Counted from the first letter of the stretch, positions 1-9,785 are shown. The stretch: DNA of 64,000 bases from CAUZFZ01 sp963579025 (GCA_963579025.1 CAUZFZ010000009.1:1-64000); one strand, 5' to 3'. The notes: a model not told the origin generated them from the letters alone. Made by a program: numbers and translations.

Positions 1-200
1 TTGGAGCGCCACCTACGGGGCAACTCTGAGGGCCGCCTATCCCGCCGGACTGCGACCTTACGGAGAAAACAGCTCCCACGCTGCAAAAACCGCCGCATAA
101 TCCGCGCCCCACAGAGACTGGACCCCTGGGCTGCCCCGGACATGGGACAGGAAATGAAGTCCCCCCGCGACATCCAGCCGCCAACGCGGCAAACTCACAC
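1..200. other. Window edge, no supported gene
   Basis: The first 200 bases lie beyond the stop codon of the M56 peptidase gene. A 74-codon open frame starts at base 1 on the plus strand, but its composition is basic and low in hydrophobic residues, it has no recognisable motif, and it overlaps the end of the peptidase gene. I see no convincing gene, RNA or terminator here. The region may contain the end of something that starts outside the window. Confidence 0.4.
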
Positions 201-1475
201 TCAACAACAACTTACGTCAGCATAACCACCGCCACGTAAAGGGATCACGCCCGGCCGACGCTGGTCGAGCGATGTCACGGGCGACCAGTCGTGCTCGTCG
301 GAGTCGTCGTCGGCAGGTTCATTGAGGTCAACGTCGTACGCGTTGACTTCGAAGTCGCGAGCATGAATGTCAAAGTCGTGCAGCACGGCTGCTGTCCATT
401 TCGGCCAGGGTGACCAGGCCGACTGTGATGACGCCATCGCATTCACCGGCAGCCACACTGTGGGGGCAATCACTGTTGCGACTGCAAGCACGATCGCCGC
501 AGTCAGTCCTGAGCCTTTAGAACCGGGCCGATCCGTGCAGTTTCTTGCGACAAGCCGACCCGCTCGGGCAGCGATCAGGCTTCGGCCACGACCAAACGCC
601 AGCGGCGCATGGATCGGGTCTTTGCGGGCAGCGCCCTGCTCGACGATTGTCAGCAGTGTCCGCAGATAGGCGGCGATTTCGGACTGAGAATGGATGGCAG
701 CGTCGTCGCAGAGGAATTCGCGAGTCGCTTCCGTCCGCTGTGAGGCCCACCACACCATTGGGTGGAACCAGAAAAGCACCTCGACAACTCGCTGTAGAAA
801 CTGCTGAAGTGGATGCCCGGTTCGCAGATGCTCGACTTCATGCCGAATGACGAACTGCAGTTCTTCGTCATCAAGCGATAGCAGCACGTCCGGCAGGACG
901 ATGCACGGATTATGAAACTGCCAGCAGAAGGGACTCGACAGAGCCGGGCTGCACAGCAGTCGGATGGATTGAATGGCTCTCCCACGGAACCGTTTCTTCC
1001 TGACATCGGACGTGTCTGATGCCGGTTCGTCTCTGCCCGGGGGAGAGCCAGCAACGCCGATCGAAGGAACATCGGCGAAGTTTTCGCGTGTATTTTCCGG
1101 GAGGCTGTTTGGGTTGAGAGGCGTGCATGTCTTCAGGAAACGACTGACCTGGAACATTCGATAGACCAGCAGGCACAGCGAGATGACGGCACCGACTGCC
1201 CATACAAAGAGCACGACCTGACCGGCATTTGTCTGAAAAGAAACCGCGTCGGTCAGTTGCGATTCTGTCGCGTGAGACCACGGCTGTACAAGCCGCGGAT
1301 GAGGCAGTGCCAGCGCAGCAATGACCAGCCCGAGCAGCACAACATGGCAGGCCGTCCACAACCGGCACTGAGTCCGCTCGTGCAGAGGCCGCGCAGCCCA
1401 GTGCGTCGCCGCGACGACCAGGCCAGCCTGAACTGACAACGACGTGACGAGTTCCAGAAAGTGGAGTGTTGTCAC
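201..1475 (-). CDS. BlaR1/MecR1-like M56 family membrane metallopeptidase
   Basis: Integral membrane zinc peptidase of the M56 family, which in characterised systems senses a signal and inactivates a partner BlaI/MecI-type repressor. There are hydrophobic segments near residues 10-25, 42-58 and 85-110. The zinc site HEVEH is at residues 212-216, with the downstream family motif around E253 (REFLCDDAA). A further hydrophobic stretch near 325-345 precedes a short acidic tail. There is no penicillin-binding sensor domain, so the signal is unlikely to be a beta-lactam bound in the classical way. The GTG start overlaps the stop of the upstream BlaI-like gene (GTGA), indicating translational coupling and a two-gene operon. 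The family call is firm; substrate and signal are unknown. Confidence 0.88.
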   Translation of the reverse strand: MTTLHFLELVTSLSVQAGLVVAATHWAARPLHERTQCRLWTACHVVLLGLVIAALALPHPRLVQPWSHATESQLTDAVSFQTNAGQVVLFVWAVGAVISLCLLVYRMFQVSRFLKTCTPLNPNSLPENTRENFADVPSIGVAGSPPGRDEPASDTSDVRKKRFRGRAIQSIRLLCSPALSSPFCWQFHNPCIVLPDVLLSLDDEELQFVIRHEVEHLRTGHPLQQFLQRVVEVLFWFHPMVWWASQRTEATREFLCDDAAIHSQSEIAAYLRTLLTIVEQGAARKDPIHAPLAFGRGRSLIAARAGRLVARNCTDRPGSKGSGLTAAIVLAVATVIAPTVWLPVNAMASSQSAWSPWPKWTAAVLHDFDIHARDFEVNAYDVDLNEPADDDSDEHDWSPVTSLDQRRPGVIPLRGGGYADVSCC

Positions 1476-1846
1476 TTGCCCGACTCCAGAGACTTGATGG
1501 CGGCTTTCAGCTCTTTGATCTCGGCGTTCGAAATCGAACGACCATCGATGAGACTCAGAACAACCGACGAAACTGACCCGCCGAACAGTTTCTCGGTCAG
1601 TTCACCAGCCATTGCACGCTGGACGTCGTCGCGCGTGACCTGTGGCTCGTAGAGGAAGGCTCGACCGACTTTGCCGCAGCGGCGAATGACCCCCTTGCGA
1701 TCCAGAATCTTCATCGTCGTCATGACTGTTGTGTAAGCGAGGTCACGTTCAACGGCATCCACCACGTCCTGGACAGTCGCCCGCCGCGACTCCCAGATGA
1801 TGTCCATCACTTCCAGTTCGCAGCGTGTAAGCTGGTGAGTGGTCAC
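1472..1846 (-). CDS. BlaI/MecI/CopY family transcriptional repressor
   Basis: A 124-residue winged-helix repressor typical of the Penicillinase_R family. The N-terminal half (TRCELEVMDIIW, then a segment around VQDVVDAV and YTTVMTTMKILDRKG) matches the DNA-binding helix-turn-helix and wing. The C-terminal half is the expected dimerisation helix region. Start is a GTG with a strong GGAGGGG ribosome-binding sequence just upstream. It overlaps the M56 peptidase gene by four bases, so the pair forms the usual repressor/sensor-protease unit. By analogy it probably represses its own operon and is cleaved when the peptidase is activated. Such pairs are abundant in planctomycetes and are often not linked to antibiotic resistance. 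Confidence 0.9.
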   Translation of the reverse strand: MTTHQLTRCELEVMDIIWESRRATVQDVVDAVERDLAYTTVMTTMKILDRKGVIRRCGKVGRAFLYEPQVTRDDVQRAMAGELTEKLFGGSVSSVVLSLIDGRSISNAEIKELKAAIKSLESGK

Positions 1847-1875
1847 TGGCCCCTCCGAGCATTGCTGATTGACTA

Positions 1876-2805
1876 CTAATTCGATGAGCGTCGCGCGAAT
1901 CTCTGGTACTCAGCAGAATCGACGTTCTCTGAGATCATTCGCACGCGTCCATCGCCCCATAAAAACATTGCACCGCCATGATGACGGCTGCTGAATTCAC
2001 ACTCATCGCACGGTTCGCAATTGGGCGTCGTCTGGGCCATCCCGACAAGCCGGCACAGACCGTCGTCGGCTCGGATATCAAAACCGACCCACGTTGAAGG
2101 CACGCGTTCCATCGTGCGCTCGCCAACGAACAACGTGTTACTCAGTCCGCGTTGAAAGTCCGCGAACCGCAGCGAGCGACCGTCGATGAAGGCACCATCC
2201 CCAGGAACGTTCAATGGGTCGGGGTCTTCGTCGGGCTCGACGGATCCAAAGACACCGACGTAACTCGCCGTCGAAACTCGAAACAGCGGAGCTCCCGGCG
2301 TGGCCGTGCTGTCATCGTGATAAAACATAAACGTCGAGTCAGCGATGTCTGAAGGGCACACAAGCAGTCCCATCGGCGCCTCACGAGAGCCCTCGTTCAC
2401 CGGATCGAAGAGAGACCGATTACGGTCGAGTCGCTGATACGTCGCGCTCTGTTCGAGAAACGGCAGCAGGGGAACGTTCCAGCCATACGCGGACTGTCGA
2501 GTCCATTCCCACTGACAGCCGGGCGGCAGGCATCCGCTGATCTCGTGATAACTATGCAGAGCAATCCCAATCTGCCGCATCTGGCTGATGCACTGCGTCC
2601 GTCGCGCCGCCTCCCGAGCTGATCCCACCGCCGGAAGAATGATCGCCATCAGCATTCCCATAATGCCGACGACGACGAGCAGTTCAAGAATGGTAAACGC
2701 CGACCTGCGTACCAACGCGCAATCAGGATGGTGTATTCCGCTGCCCCTCCGGAGGGTCCCCCGCCAACTGCGTTCTACTTGACGTCTGTAGCGTCCAGTC
2801 TGCAT
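1876..2805 (-). CDS. DUF1559 prepilin-like exported protein
   Basis: Member of the large planctomycete DUF1559 family, with a type IV pilin-like N-terminus. After a basic leader comes AFTILELLVVVGIMG, a prepilin peptidase-type hydrophobic helix with the conserved Glu at position +5, followed by AREAARRTQC and the family's first conserved block. The C-terminus carries the family's H-x-G-G-A pattern (RHHGGAMFLWGDG). Such proteins are thought to be processed by a prepilin peptidase and exported to pseudopilus-like structures, but the role of the family is unknown. The leader is unusually long. The ATG at 2805 is used here because the only upstream alternative is a TTG six bases earlier. It sits 29 bases upstream of the BlaI-like gene on the same strand, so read-through into that pair is possible. 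Confidence 0.85.
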   Translation of the reverse strand: MQTGRYRRQVERSWRGTLRRGSGIHHPDCALVRRSAFTILELLVVVGIMGMLMAIILPAVGSAREAARRTQCISQMRQIGIALHSYHEISGCLPPGCQWEWTRQSAYGWNVPLLPFLEQSATYQRLDRNRSLFDPVNEGSREAPMGLLVCPSDIADSTFMFYHDDSTATPGAPLFRVSTASYVGVFGSVEPDEDPDPLNVPGDGAFIDGRSLRFADFQRGLSNTLFVGERTMERVPSTWVGFDIRADDGLCRLVGMAQTTPNCEPCDECEFSSRHHGGAMFLWGDGRVRMISENVDSAEYQRFARRSSN

Positions 2806-3086
2806 AGCCAACGTCCATTTCCACTGAGGAATCCCTTCAACGGACGTTAGTTCTACGTACCGATTAGTATCTGGTCAATACCGGTCGTAACGAAATCCAT
2901 ACGAATCCGACGCACGGATGGCCGGTTTTTCATCCGGCGACTCCGAGTTTGAGCCCATTTCCATACAACTAACTACTTCGTATTTCGTAATCTCCACAAG
3001 TCTTCTATCGTTCGCACGAAAAGCACGCCGCTTGACGCGAAGTCAGACAGCAAGGCAACGAGTGGAATGGACCCCAGGAGAACGGG

Positions 3087-3854
3087 ATGGATCGACTGGT
3101 CTCGCGATTTGTGACGACGCGCGACGCACGCAGGAACGACTTCGTCTTCGACCTGCCGGAGTGCTGGTGGAGTCGACCTTACGAATATGCCTGGGCGGCC
3201 GAGTTTGCCGACCGTGACGCGACGGTGCTCGATGCGGCCTGCGGCATTGAACATCCGCTGAAGTTCCATCTCGCCAGGGTGTGCGAGGCCTGTCACGCGT
3301 GTGACATCGACCGGAGTGTCCTGGATCAGCACGAAATGAGGTCGTTGATCCAGGCAGGCTTCGGCGAATCTTCCGCGCGACGACTCTTCGAGCCACAAGC
3401 GCCCGCGATTCGGTACTCAGTGGCCTCTTTGACGGACCTTCCGTGGCCTGACGCGACGTTCGATCGAGTCTTCTGCATCTCCGTCCTGGAACACCTCAAG
3501 GATCGATTCAATAAGTGGCCACTCCTCATGCACGCTCGACCGTTCCTGCCATTCGTTCGTGAGGACGTCTTCAATTCCCTGGTCGAATTTCGACGAGTCC
3601 TCGCCCCCGGCGGACTCATTGTGCTGACGTTTGACGTCCCTCGCATCAGTCTCCGTTATCTGTGTGACGCCATTTGCCGGGCAGGACTCCGATTCGCAAG
3701 TGACGTGGATTTCGAACGACCAGCAAAAGCGATCTATTCGGCCGAGCACCGTCTGTCTTGTTTCCGTGCCGTGCTCTGCCACGAGGTCACAGAACCTCAA
3801 CTCGCCCCCGCCACGATTCCTGAATACGACATGCCAGCTTCTGCGTCAGCATAA
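3087..3854 (+). CDS. Class I SAM-dependent methyltransferase
   Basis: A 255-residue protein with the class I methyltransferase signature. Motif I is TVLDAACGIEHP near residues 46-57, followed by an acidic end of strand beta-2 (CDID). The motif IV/post-II region FDRVFCISVLEHL is near 127-139, and a later strand reads PGGLIVLTFDV. This resembles Methyltransf_11/25-type small-molecule or lipid methyltransferases. Start is ATG with AGGAG six bases upstream. It stands alone, divergent from the DUF1559 gene, with no neighbour that reveals a substrate. The glycine-rich loop is slightly unusual (AACGIEHP rather than DxGxGxG), which may alter SAM binding. Confidence 0.75.
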   Translation: MDRLVSRFVTTRDARRNDFVFDLPECWWSRPYEYAWAAEFADRDATVLDAACGIEHPLKFHLARVCEACHACDIDRSVLDQHEMRSLIQAGFGESSARRLFEPQAPAIRYSVASLTDLPWPDATFDRVFCISVLEHLKDRFNKWPLLMHARPFLPFVREDVFNSLVEFRRVLAPGGLIVLTFDVPRISLRYLCDAICRAGLRFASDVDFERPAKAIYSAEHRLSCFRAVLCHEVTEPQLAPATIPEYDMPASASA

Positions 3855-4005
3855 CTACTAATAACTTAGCACACTGAGTCGCAGCACTTCACTCCCACGG
3901 AGCGACATCGATTCTCATGACAGCAGGATTCTCTACGACCGGCGTTCGGCTGAGTATTACTACGACATGGTTAGCAGAGCCAACCGTTCTCAGTGAAATG
4001 GAGCA

Positions 4006-4686
4006 ATGCTCGGTATGAAGGACTATGAAATGGGGACTGCGCTGGGGCCGTCGCCGCAGAACGCCAACAACGTTTCGCGGCTCTGGAAAACAGTGCTGGC
4101 AATCACCGTCTCATTCGGGGTCGCGATCCTCACATGGGAAGAAGTTCTTGAAGACCGACTGACGGCGAAGCGTTTTGGCACCGTCGTCGATGGGCGGGTC
4201 TACCGCAGCGGTCAAATCTCGAAATGGATGATCGAGCCCACGCTCAGTGAGTACGGTATCAGGGTCATCGTCGATCTGACGGCGCCGCAACCCGACGACG
4301 AACATCAACAGGCCGAGCTCGCAACCGCCGTTCGATTGGGCATCCGTCACGTGCGATTTCCTCTGTGCGGTGACGGTACCGGAGACGTCAACAATTACGT
4401 CGGCGCGATCCAGGCCATTGACCAGGCGGTGAAGAACGGAGCACCGGTTCTGGTTCACTGCGCTTCGGGTGCGCAGCGAACGGGAGGCGTCGTGGGTGCA
4501 TGGCGATTGATGGTACAGGGAGATTCTGCCGAGTCCGTACGCGCAGAGATGCTGAGCTATGGAGCGGCTCCCGAGGTTTTCGGATACCTCGATGCAAACC
4601 TGCGGACGATTGGTCAGCAGCTATTCGCCGCCGGAACGATTCCTGACGCGCCGGCTCGGATTGCTGATTTCAGCACGGTACAGTAG
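4006..4686 (+). CDS. Membrane-anchored dual-specificity/tyrosine phosphatase-like protein
   Basis: A 226-residue protein with one N-terminal transmembrane segment (about residues 28-44) followed by a cysteine phosphatase fold. The CX5R active site is HCASGAQRTGG, with Cys152 and Arg158. The upstream region has the family's YRSGQ motif near residue 66. The fold resembles the DSP/PTPMT-like and DUF442 proteins in which a phosphocysteine intermediate removes phosphate from protein or lipid substrates. With one N-terminal anchor the catalytic domain most likely lies outside the cytoplasm, but this is inference. Several in-frame ATGs lie close together. The one at 4030 has AAGGA at good spacing and may be the real start. 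Confidence 0.75.
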   Translation: MLGMKDYEMGTALGPSPQNANNVSRLWKTVLAITVSFGVAILTWEEVLEDRLTAKRFGTVVDGRVYRSGQISKWMIEPTLSEYGIRVIVDLTAPQPDDEHQQAELATAVRLGIRHVRFPLCGDGTGDVNNYVGAIQAIDQAVKNGAPVLVHCASGAQRTGGVVGAWRLMVQGDSAESVRAEMLSYGAAPEVFGYLDANLRTIGQQLFAAGTIPDAPARIADFSTVQ

Positions 4687-4792
4687 GGGAAGCGGTAGTG
4701 ATGCGTTGAACGGTGACGCAGGCGAAGACTCGCTCGACGGCGGCATAGGCTTCTGAGACAGGCTCAGCAGCCAGGGCCGCTTCGCGGCAGTC

Positions 4793-4935
4793 GGATTGAT
4801 TGATGATTGTTGATTGCCGATGTGTCAGGGGCGGTCACTTCCGTCGTCAAACGCGACCACCGCTTCCACTTTGAAAATCCACAATCATCAATCGAAAATC
4901 ATCAATCCGCTTTTCAGCCGTGACAACATGTTGGT
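4793..4935. repeat. Dispersed inverted-repeat element, copy A
   Basis: An AT-richer intergenic element between convergent genes. Its left end has ATTGATTGATGATTGTTGAT and its right part has the inverted counterpart CAATCATCAATCGAAAATC, followed by CAACATGTTGGTC. The same layout recurs at about 58296-58600 in this window: GTGTCAGGG, then a GAAAATCxACAxTCATCAATCG block, then CAACxTGTTGGT. The shared outer sequences and absence of coding potential suggest a MITE-like or REP-like family that settles at gene ends. Confidence 0.65.
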
Positions 4936-4955
4936 CGATCCCAGGATCGAAGGGC

Positions 4956-6419
4956 CTAAGCCAGCACCTGCTCAATCACGTGTCCGTGTACGTCGGTCAG
5001 ACGGCGGTCGATGCCGTTGTGCCGGAATGTCAGTCGCGTGTGGTCCAGACCGAGCAGATGCAGGATTGTCGCGTTCAGGTCGTGCACGGACCGCACATTC
5101 TCAACGGCCTTGAATCCCAGTTCGTCCGTGGCTCCAAAGCTGACTCCCTTTCGCACTCCCGCGCCGCCGAGCCAGGCCGTGAATCCCTGCGGGTTGTGAT
5201 CTCGCCCCATGGCGCCCTTCTGAAACATCGGCATGCGACCAAATTCGGTACACCACACAACCAGTGTTTCTTCCAGCAGTCCGCGTTGCTGCAGATCGCG
5301 GAACAGGGCTGCCGCCGGCTGATCGAGAATCTCTCCGTGGACGTCGTACTGCTCCCGCAGCTTCTGATGTCCGTCCCAGTTCAGACGCCCGCCACTGGCA
5401 TAGGCTCCATTAAACAACTGCACAAAACGCACGCCACTTTCCACCAGTCGCCGCGCAAGGATGCAGTTCCTTGCGAACGAAGCCTTCGTCTCGTTCTGCG
5501 AGTCGGCACCGTACATCTTCAACGTGTGAGCTGACTCGCTCGAAAGATCGGTGATCTCGGGCACGGAAAGCTGCATCCGCGCGGCCAGTTCGTAACTGGC
5601 GATTCTCGCAGTCAGATTGCTGTCGCCGGGGTTCCTTCGCAGATGCTCTTCGTTGATCACTTTCAGCAGAGACCGAGCGGCGCGGTCAGTCTTTGCGTCA
5701 ATCGTCGAGGGCGCGACCAGATTCCGGATCGGCTGACTACTGCTGAATGGAGTGCCCTGAAACACAGCGGGAAGAAAACCCGGGCCCCAGTTATTCACAC
5801 TCGCCTGTGGTACTCCCCGCGGATCGGGAATTGCGACAAACGCCGGCAGGTCTTGATTCTCGGTACCCAGGGCATACGTCAGCCAGGCTCCCATGCTAGG
5901 AAAACCATCCAGCGCGAACCCCGTCGAAAGAAAATTCTCAGCCGGACCGTGCGTGTTGGATTTGCTGGTCAGCGTATGCACGAAGGCGATGTCATCCACC
6001 AGTCCACCCAGATGCGGCACCATGTCGGAGACCATCTTGCCGCACTCGCCTCGCGGCCGGAATTTGTATTGTGGCCGCGCCAGATTCCCTGCCGGTCCCT
6101 GAAACGTGACCGCCGGTCCGCCCTTCAGCGGCTGGCCGTCGCGCTTGATGAGTTCCGGCTTGTAGTCCCATGTCTCAAGCTGGCTGCAGGCACCGGCACA
6201 AAAGATGACCAGCACGTTCTTCGCCGGCGCTTCATACTGAGGTTTCCGCGGAGCATGCGGCCGCCCCGGATCAATCTGTGGCTTCGCTGCCAGAAGCCCC
6301 TCGCGTTCCAACAGACTGGCCAGCGCCACGGAACCTAAACCGGTCGCGGTCGATCCCAGGAAGTTGCGCCGATCCAGCAGGTGCGATTGTGTGAGTTTGT
6401 TTAACACGGCTGTCTTCAC
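4956..6419 (-). CDS. DUF1501 family protein (Tat-exported sulfatase-like fold)
   Basis: A 487-residue member of DUF1501, a planctomycete-enriched family related to the alkaline phosphatase/sulfatase fold. A twin-arginine signal (DRRNFLG, Arg17-Arg18) followed by a hydrophobic stretch marks Tat export. Family blocks include ENVLVIFCAGA-like KNVLVIFCAGACSQ, then GRMPMFQKGAMGRDH and DHTRLTFRHNGIDRRLTDV near the C-terminus. Its start codon overlaps the stop of the DUF1549/DUF1553 gene by four bases, the standard planctomycete pairing. The two products are believed to act together in the periplasm, possibly on sulfated or complex polysaccharides, but no activity is established. Confidence 0.9.
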   Translation of the reverse strand: MKTAVLNKLTQSHLLDRRNFLGSTATGLGSVALASLLEREGLLAAKPQIDPGRPHAPRKPQYEAPAKNVLVIFCAGACSQLETWDYKPELIKRDGQPLKGGPAVTFQGPAGNLARPQYKFRPRGECGKMVSDMVPHLGGLVDDIAFVHTLTSKSNTHGPAENFLSTGFALDGFPSMGAWLTYALGTENQDLPAFVAIPDPRGVPQASVNNWGPGFLPAVFQGTPFSSSQPIRNLVAPSTIDAKTDRAARSLLKVINEEHLRRNPGDSNLTARIASYELAARMQLSVPEITDLSSESAHTLKMYGADSQNETKASFARNCILARRLVESGVRFVQLFNGAYASGGRLNWDGHQKLREQYDVHGEILDQPAAALFRDLQQRGLLEETLVVWCTEFGRMPMFQKGAMGRDHNPQGFTAWLGGAGVRKGVSFGATDELGFKAVENVRSVHDLNATILHLLGLDHTRLTFRHNGIDRRLTDVHGHVIEQVLA

Positions 6420-9400
6420 GGGAGAAACAGGAACTCGTTGCTGTTGAACAGAGCCCGACAGACCGTTTCGAGCCCGTATTCCTCAGCGACCTTCTGAGCG
6501 ATCAATAATTCGTTCTGGCGGGGAGAACGCCCCAGTGCAAGTCGCCAGGCTTGCTTGACGTGTAAGGCAGCCGTGTCGCCAGCATACTGCCGAACACGGT
6601 CGGCAAGCGCGTTTGCCTGCTCAATTACGAACGGGCTGTTAAAGAGATTCAACGCCTGAATCGCCGTCGTCGATTGGCTGCGTCGGGGTGTCGGTTGGCC
6701 CGCATCCGGGCAGTCGAACGCTCCGAAGACCGGCACTGGCTCCATGCGGATGCGGTGTGAGTAGATCATGCGTCGCAGCTCGTTCGGCCCAAACTCATCG
6801 ATTGGTGGAAAGCCACTCAGCCCGCCGCGCGTCTTGAAGAAACTGTAACCCGGACCTCCCATCGTCAGGTTCAGTCGCCCGTTAACCGACAGCATGCTGT
6901 CACGGATTGCCTCGGCCTCCAGTCGCCGCGACGGGAATCGCCATAACAACCGGCAGTCACCATCAAGCGATTGCGCGTCCGGGTTAATGCGTGACGATTG
7001 CTGATAAGTCGCCGAACTCAGGATCGCTCGGTGCAGATGCTTGATCGACCAGCCGTTCTCGATGAAGTCAGCGGCGAGCCAGTCGAGCAGCTCGGGATGT
7101 GACGGTAACGAACCCTGCAGACCGAAATCACTAGGCGTATCAACCAGGCCGCGTCCAAAGTGAAACTGCCAGATGCGATTGACAAGTACGCGAGCGGTCA
7201 GAGGGTTCTGATCACTCGCAATCCAGTTCGCCAGCGTGACCCGCCGCTGCTGCTCTGGCTCGTCACGAACAGTACCGGTTGATCCAAGCACGACAGGTAC
7301 ATGAGGAGTGATTTCATCTTCCGGCTGCTCGGGGTCCCCGCGTCGCAGCACGCGCGTGACGTCCGGAACTCTGAACTTCCCGGCATAGACCAGCGTCGGT
7401 TTCTCCAGACTCGCTTTCTGTTTTTGTAACGTGTCCAGTTCCGCGGTCAGCTTCGACAACTGAGCCGACGCTTCGCCGCCACCAGCACGTTGAATCGCCA
7501 TCAGCTTGTCGTGCGCCGTTCCCAGACGTGCCCGGTCATCGGACTGCGCGACAGGCACCCAGGTCGCACCGTCGAGCGAGACATCAATGCGGTATCGCAC
7601 GGGCAGGCGGTCCGGAAACTTGCCCTCACGGTCGCGCGCCCATTCGATTCGATCGATCGTCTCGGTCTGAGCAATCTTCAACTGGACCCAGCCGCCACCG
7701 TGCTTGTTAGAAATCCAGCTCCGACTGTTGCCGTACTTTCCGTCGTTGATGTGCGCGAGCTGGTGTTTGCCAGAGTTCGAATAGTCACCCGACGATGTCG
7801 CCTGCGTGCCGCGTTCGGCCAGTGCCACGTTGGTCGGCCGGTCACCCGCAGTGAAGACTTCCAGTTCATCAATGCACGGCTCGTAACGGTTGTCGTTGGA
7901 CGTCTCGAAGGTTGTGAAGCGGACAAAGCGGGCATCGGTCGGCTTAAAGCGTTCAATGTTGTGCAACGGGCTGACGGGCCCGCGCAACCGTGGCAATGAC
8001 GGACTCTCGCCGTTGACAACGTCCTGCAGCACGATGACGTCCGCCGTAATACCGGTCCCGGTCTCACCACCGCGCAGAATCAACCGGCTTGAGTCGGTTA
8101 GTTCATGCACGCCAGCATCGAACAGTCCGCTCCAGAGTGGCTTCTTCTCCGACGTGCCTTCACTGACGCCTGAGAAGTAGTACTGATCGATCTTCGCGAT
8201 TTCCTTCTGGTCGTCGCGTGAATCGAGATCGCCGTCCACGTCGAGTACGTAACGTGCGTCACGCGTGTGGACGCCACTCCCATGTACTCCCCATGAAATC
8301 CAGATGCGAAACATCCCCGCCGTTTCCGGGTTCCAGGTAAATACGTCTTCGCCGGGTCGATTGGGCCACCACGTGTAGCGACTACGACTCAGGTTCGCGA
8401 CACGATCCACCGTGCCCGGATCTTTCGCATATCCACGGTCCAAGCCGTCCGGATTCGTCCCGTGCCCGTTCTCCGTCGCCAGTAACGAAACGTGATCCGC
8501 GTCCTCGTCGTCGATCACGATTGTCCGCCCGGTAAATGTGAGCGGTTCAAACTGACACAGTTGTCCGGTCAACTCATCGATCTGCGGCACGAGCGTCGCT
8601 GCTTCTGCCAAGCGATCCTTTCGCGAAACATCATTGAGTTCTCGATCTCCGTAATCGACACCCGCGAAGAATGCCTGCATCGCGTAGTAGTCGCGCTGAG
8701 TGAACGGATCAAACTTATGGTCATGACACCGGGCACATCCGACAGTCAGGCCCAGGAACGTCGCCGTTGTGCCGACGATGATCTCATCAAGCGAGTCTTG
8801 CCGGGCAAGACGCTTTGATGCAGCATCCGCTCCGATCTGACCAGGTAGAAGCACCGCTGCCGCGACCAGGAAACCCGTACCGGCATCCTCGCCAGTCGAG
8901 TCTCCGGCAAACTGATCCAGGACGAATTCGTTGTACGGCTTGTCGTCATTGAAGGCGCGGATGACATAGTCACGATACGGCCAGGCATTCGGTCGCGGCG
9001 TATTGACTTCGAAGCCATGGGTGTCCGCATAGCGCACCACGTCGAGCCAATGCTGAGCCCAGCGTTCCCCGTATCGTGGACTGCTCAGCAGAAACTCGAT
9101 CAATCCCTGAATGGCAGCCGCATCAAGCGGCTGGCCTTCCACAACGTCCCTTGTCAGTCGAGTTGACCAGTCCGCGACCTGATCAGGAGACGGCGGCAAG
9201 CCGTGCATGTCCAGAAACATGCGGCGGATCAACGTGAGTGCCTCGGCGGTCGGGTTTCGGTGCAATCCGGCTCTGGCGAGTCGCTTGTCAATCAGTCCAT
9301 CAATCACGTGACTATCTGTGGGAACGTCTAACTCGGGGCGTGCCAGCCGTTGAAACGACCAGTGTTTTCGAGGATCGGCCTGCCCGACTTCATCCGCTGG

Positions 9401-9739
9401 TCCCCCAGAACCCGCCGCGATCCAGCCCCGGAGCAGAGTAATTTGAGTGGATGTCAGCGCGTCGCCCTCCGGAGGCATTCGCTCATCTTTGTCCGACGAA
9501 GTCACACGTTGCAGGAGCAGGCTTTCGGCCGGGGCGTCCCGATTGACCGTTGTTCCATTGTCGCCACCTTTACGAACTGACGCAGCGGTATCCAGACGCA
9601 GTTCTGCCTCCTGCTTGAAGGCACCATGGCAGGCATAACACCGCGCCTTCAGGATCGGCTTGATATCACGGATGTAGTCTATGTCGTCCGCCTGTACGCA
9701 CCGTGCGCACGGCATCATCACAAGCACGACCAACCACAT
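6416..9739 (-). CDS. DUF1549/DUF1553 protein with PSCyt1 c-type haem motif
   Basis: Large exported protein of the planctomycete cytochrome c-like family (PSCyt1, PSCyt2/DUF1549, PSD1/DUF1553). From the chosen ATG the signal peptide is about residues 1-17 and the haem-binding CYACH lies at 34-38. DUF1549 follows, with a second haem-like motif in VGCARCHDHKFDP. The middle holds a discoidin-like (F5/8 type C) region around RFVRFTTFETSND and CIDELEVF. The DUF1553 end carries VNRIWQFHFGRG and LFNSPFV. An open frame continues upstream to 9838, but it crosses a palindromic repeat and lacks signal-like character, so ATG 9739 is preferred; GTG 9760 is also possible. It is translationally coupled to the DUF1501 gene. 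Role is inferred to be periplasmic redox-linked carbohydrate processing. Confidence 0.88.
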   Translation of the reverse strand: MWLVVLVMMPCARCVQADDIDYIRDIKPILKARCYACHGAFKQEAELRLDTAASVRKGGDNGTTVNRDAPAESLLLQRVTSSDKDERMPPEGDALTSTQITLLRGWIAAGSGGPADEVGQADPRKHWSFQRLARPELDVPTDSHVIDGLIDKRLARAGLHRNPTAEALTLIRRMFLDMHGLPPSPDQVADWSTRLTRDVVEGQPLDAAAIQGLIEFLLSSPRYGERWAQHWLDVVRYADTHGFEVNTPRPNAWPYRDYVIRAFNDDKPYNEFVLDQFAGDSTGEDAGTGFLVAAAVLLPGQIGADAASKRLARQDSLDEIIVGTTATFLGLTVGCARCHDHKFDPFTQRDYYAMQAFFAGVDYGDRELNDVSRKDRLAEAATLVPQIDELTGQLCQFEPLTFTGRTIVIDDEDADHVSLLATENGHGTNPDGLDRGYAKDPGTVDRVANLSRSRYTWWPNRPGEDVFTWNPETAGMFRIWISWGVHGSGVHTRDARYVLDVDGDLDSRDDQKEIAKIDQYYFSGVSEGTSEKKPLWSGLFDAGVHELTDSSRLILRGGETGTGITADVIVLQDVVNGESPSLPRLRGPVSPLHNIERFKPTDARFVRFTTFETSNDNRYEPCIDELEVFTAGDRPTNVALAERGTQATSSGDYSNSGKHQLAHINDGKYGNSRSWISNKHGGGWVQLKIAQTETIDRIEWARDREGKFPDRLPVRYRIDVSLDGATWVPVAQSDDRARLGTAHDKLMAIQRAGGGEASAQLSKLTAELDTLQKQKASLEKPTLVYAGKFRVPDVTRVLRRGDPEQPEDEITPHVPVVLGSTGTVRDEPEQQRRVTLANWIASDQNPLTARVLVNRIWQFHFGRGLVDTPSDFGLQGSLPSHPELLDWLAADFIENGWSIKHLHRAILSSATYQQSSRINPDAQSLDGDCRLLWRFPSRRLEAEAIRDSMLSVNGRLNLTMGGPGYSFFKTRGGLSGFPPIDEFGPNELRRMIYSHRIRMEPVPVFGAFDCPDAGQPTPRRSQSTTAIQALNLFNSPFVIEQANALADRVRQYAGDTAALHVKQAWRLALGRSPRQNELLIAQKVAEEYGLETVCRALFNSNEFLFLP

Positions 9740-9785
9740 GCTGCGGCACAACAGATTCACGTCAGCACTGCTTCCATTTCTAAAC

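Noticed and set aside
5643..6338. A 231-codon plus-strand open frame inside the DUF1501 gene
   Set aside because: Antisense to a well-supported Tat-exported family protein, and basic low-complexity in translation.
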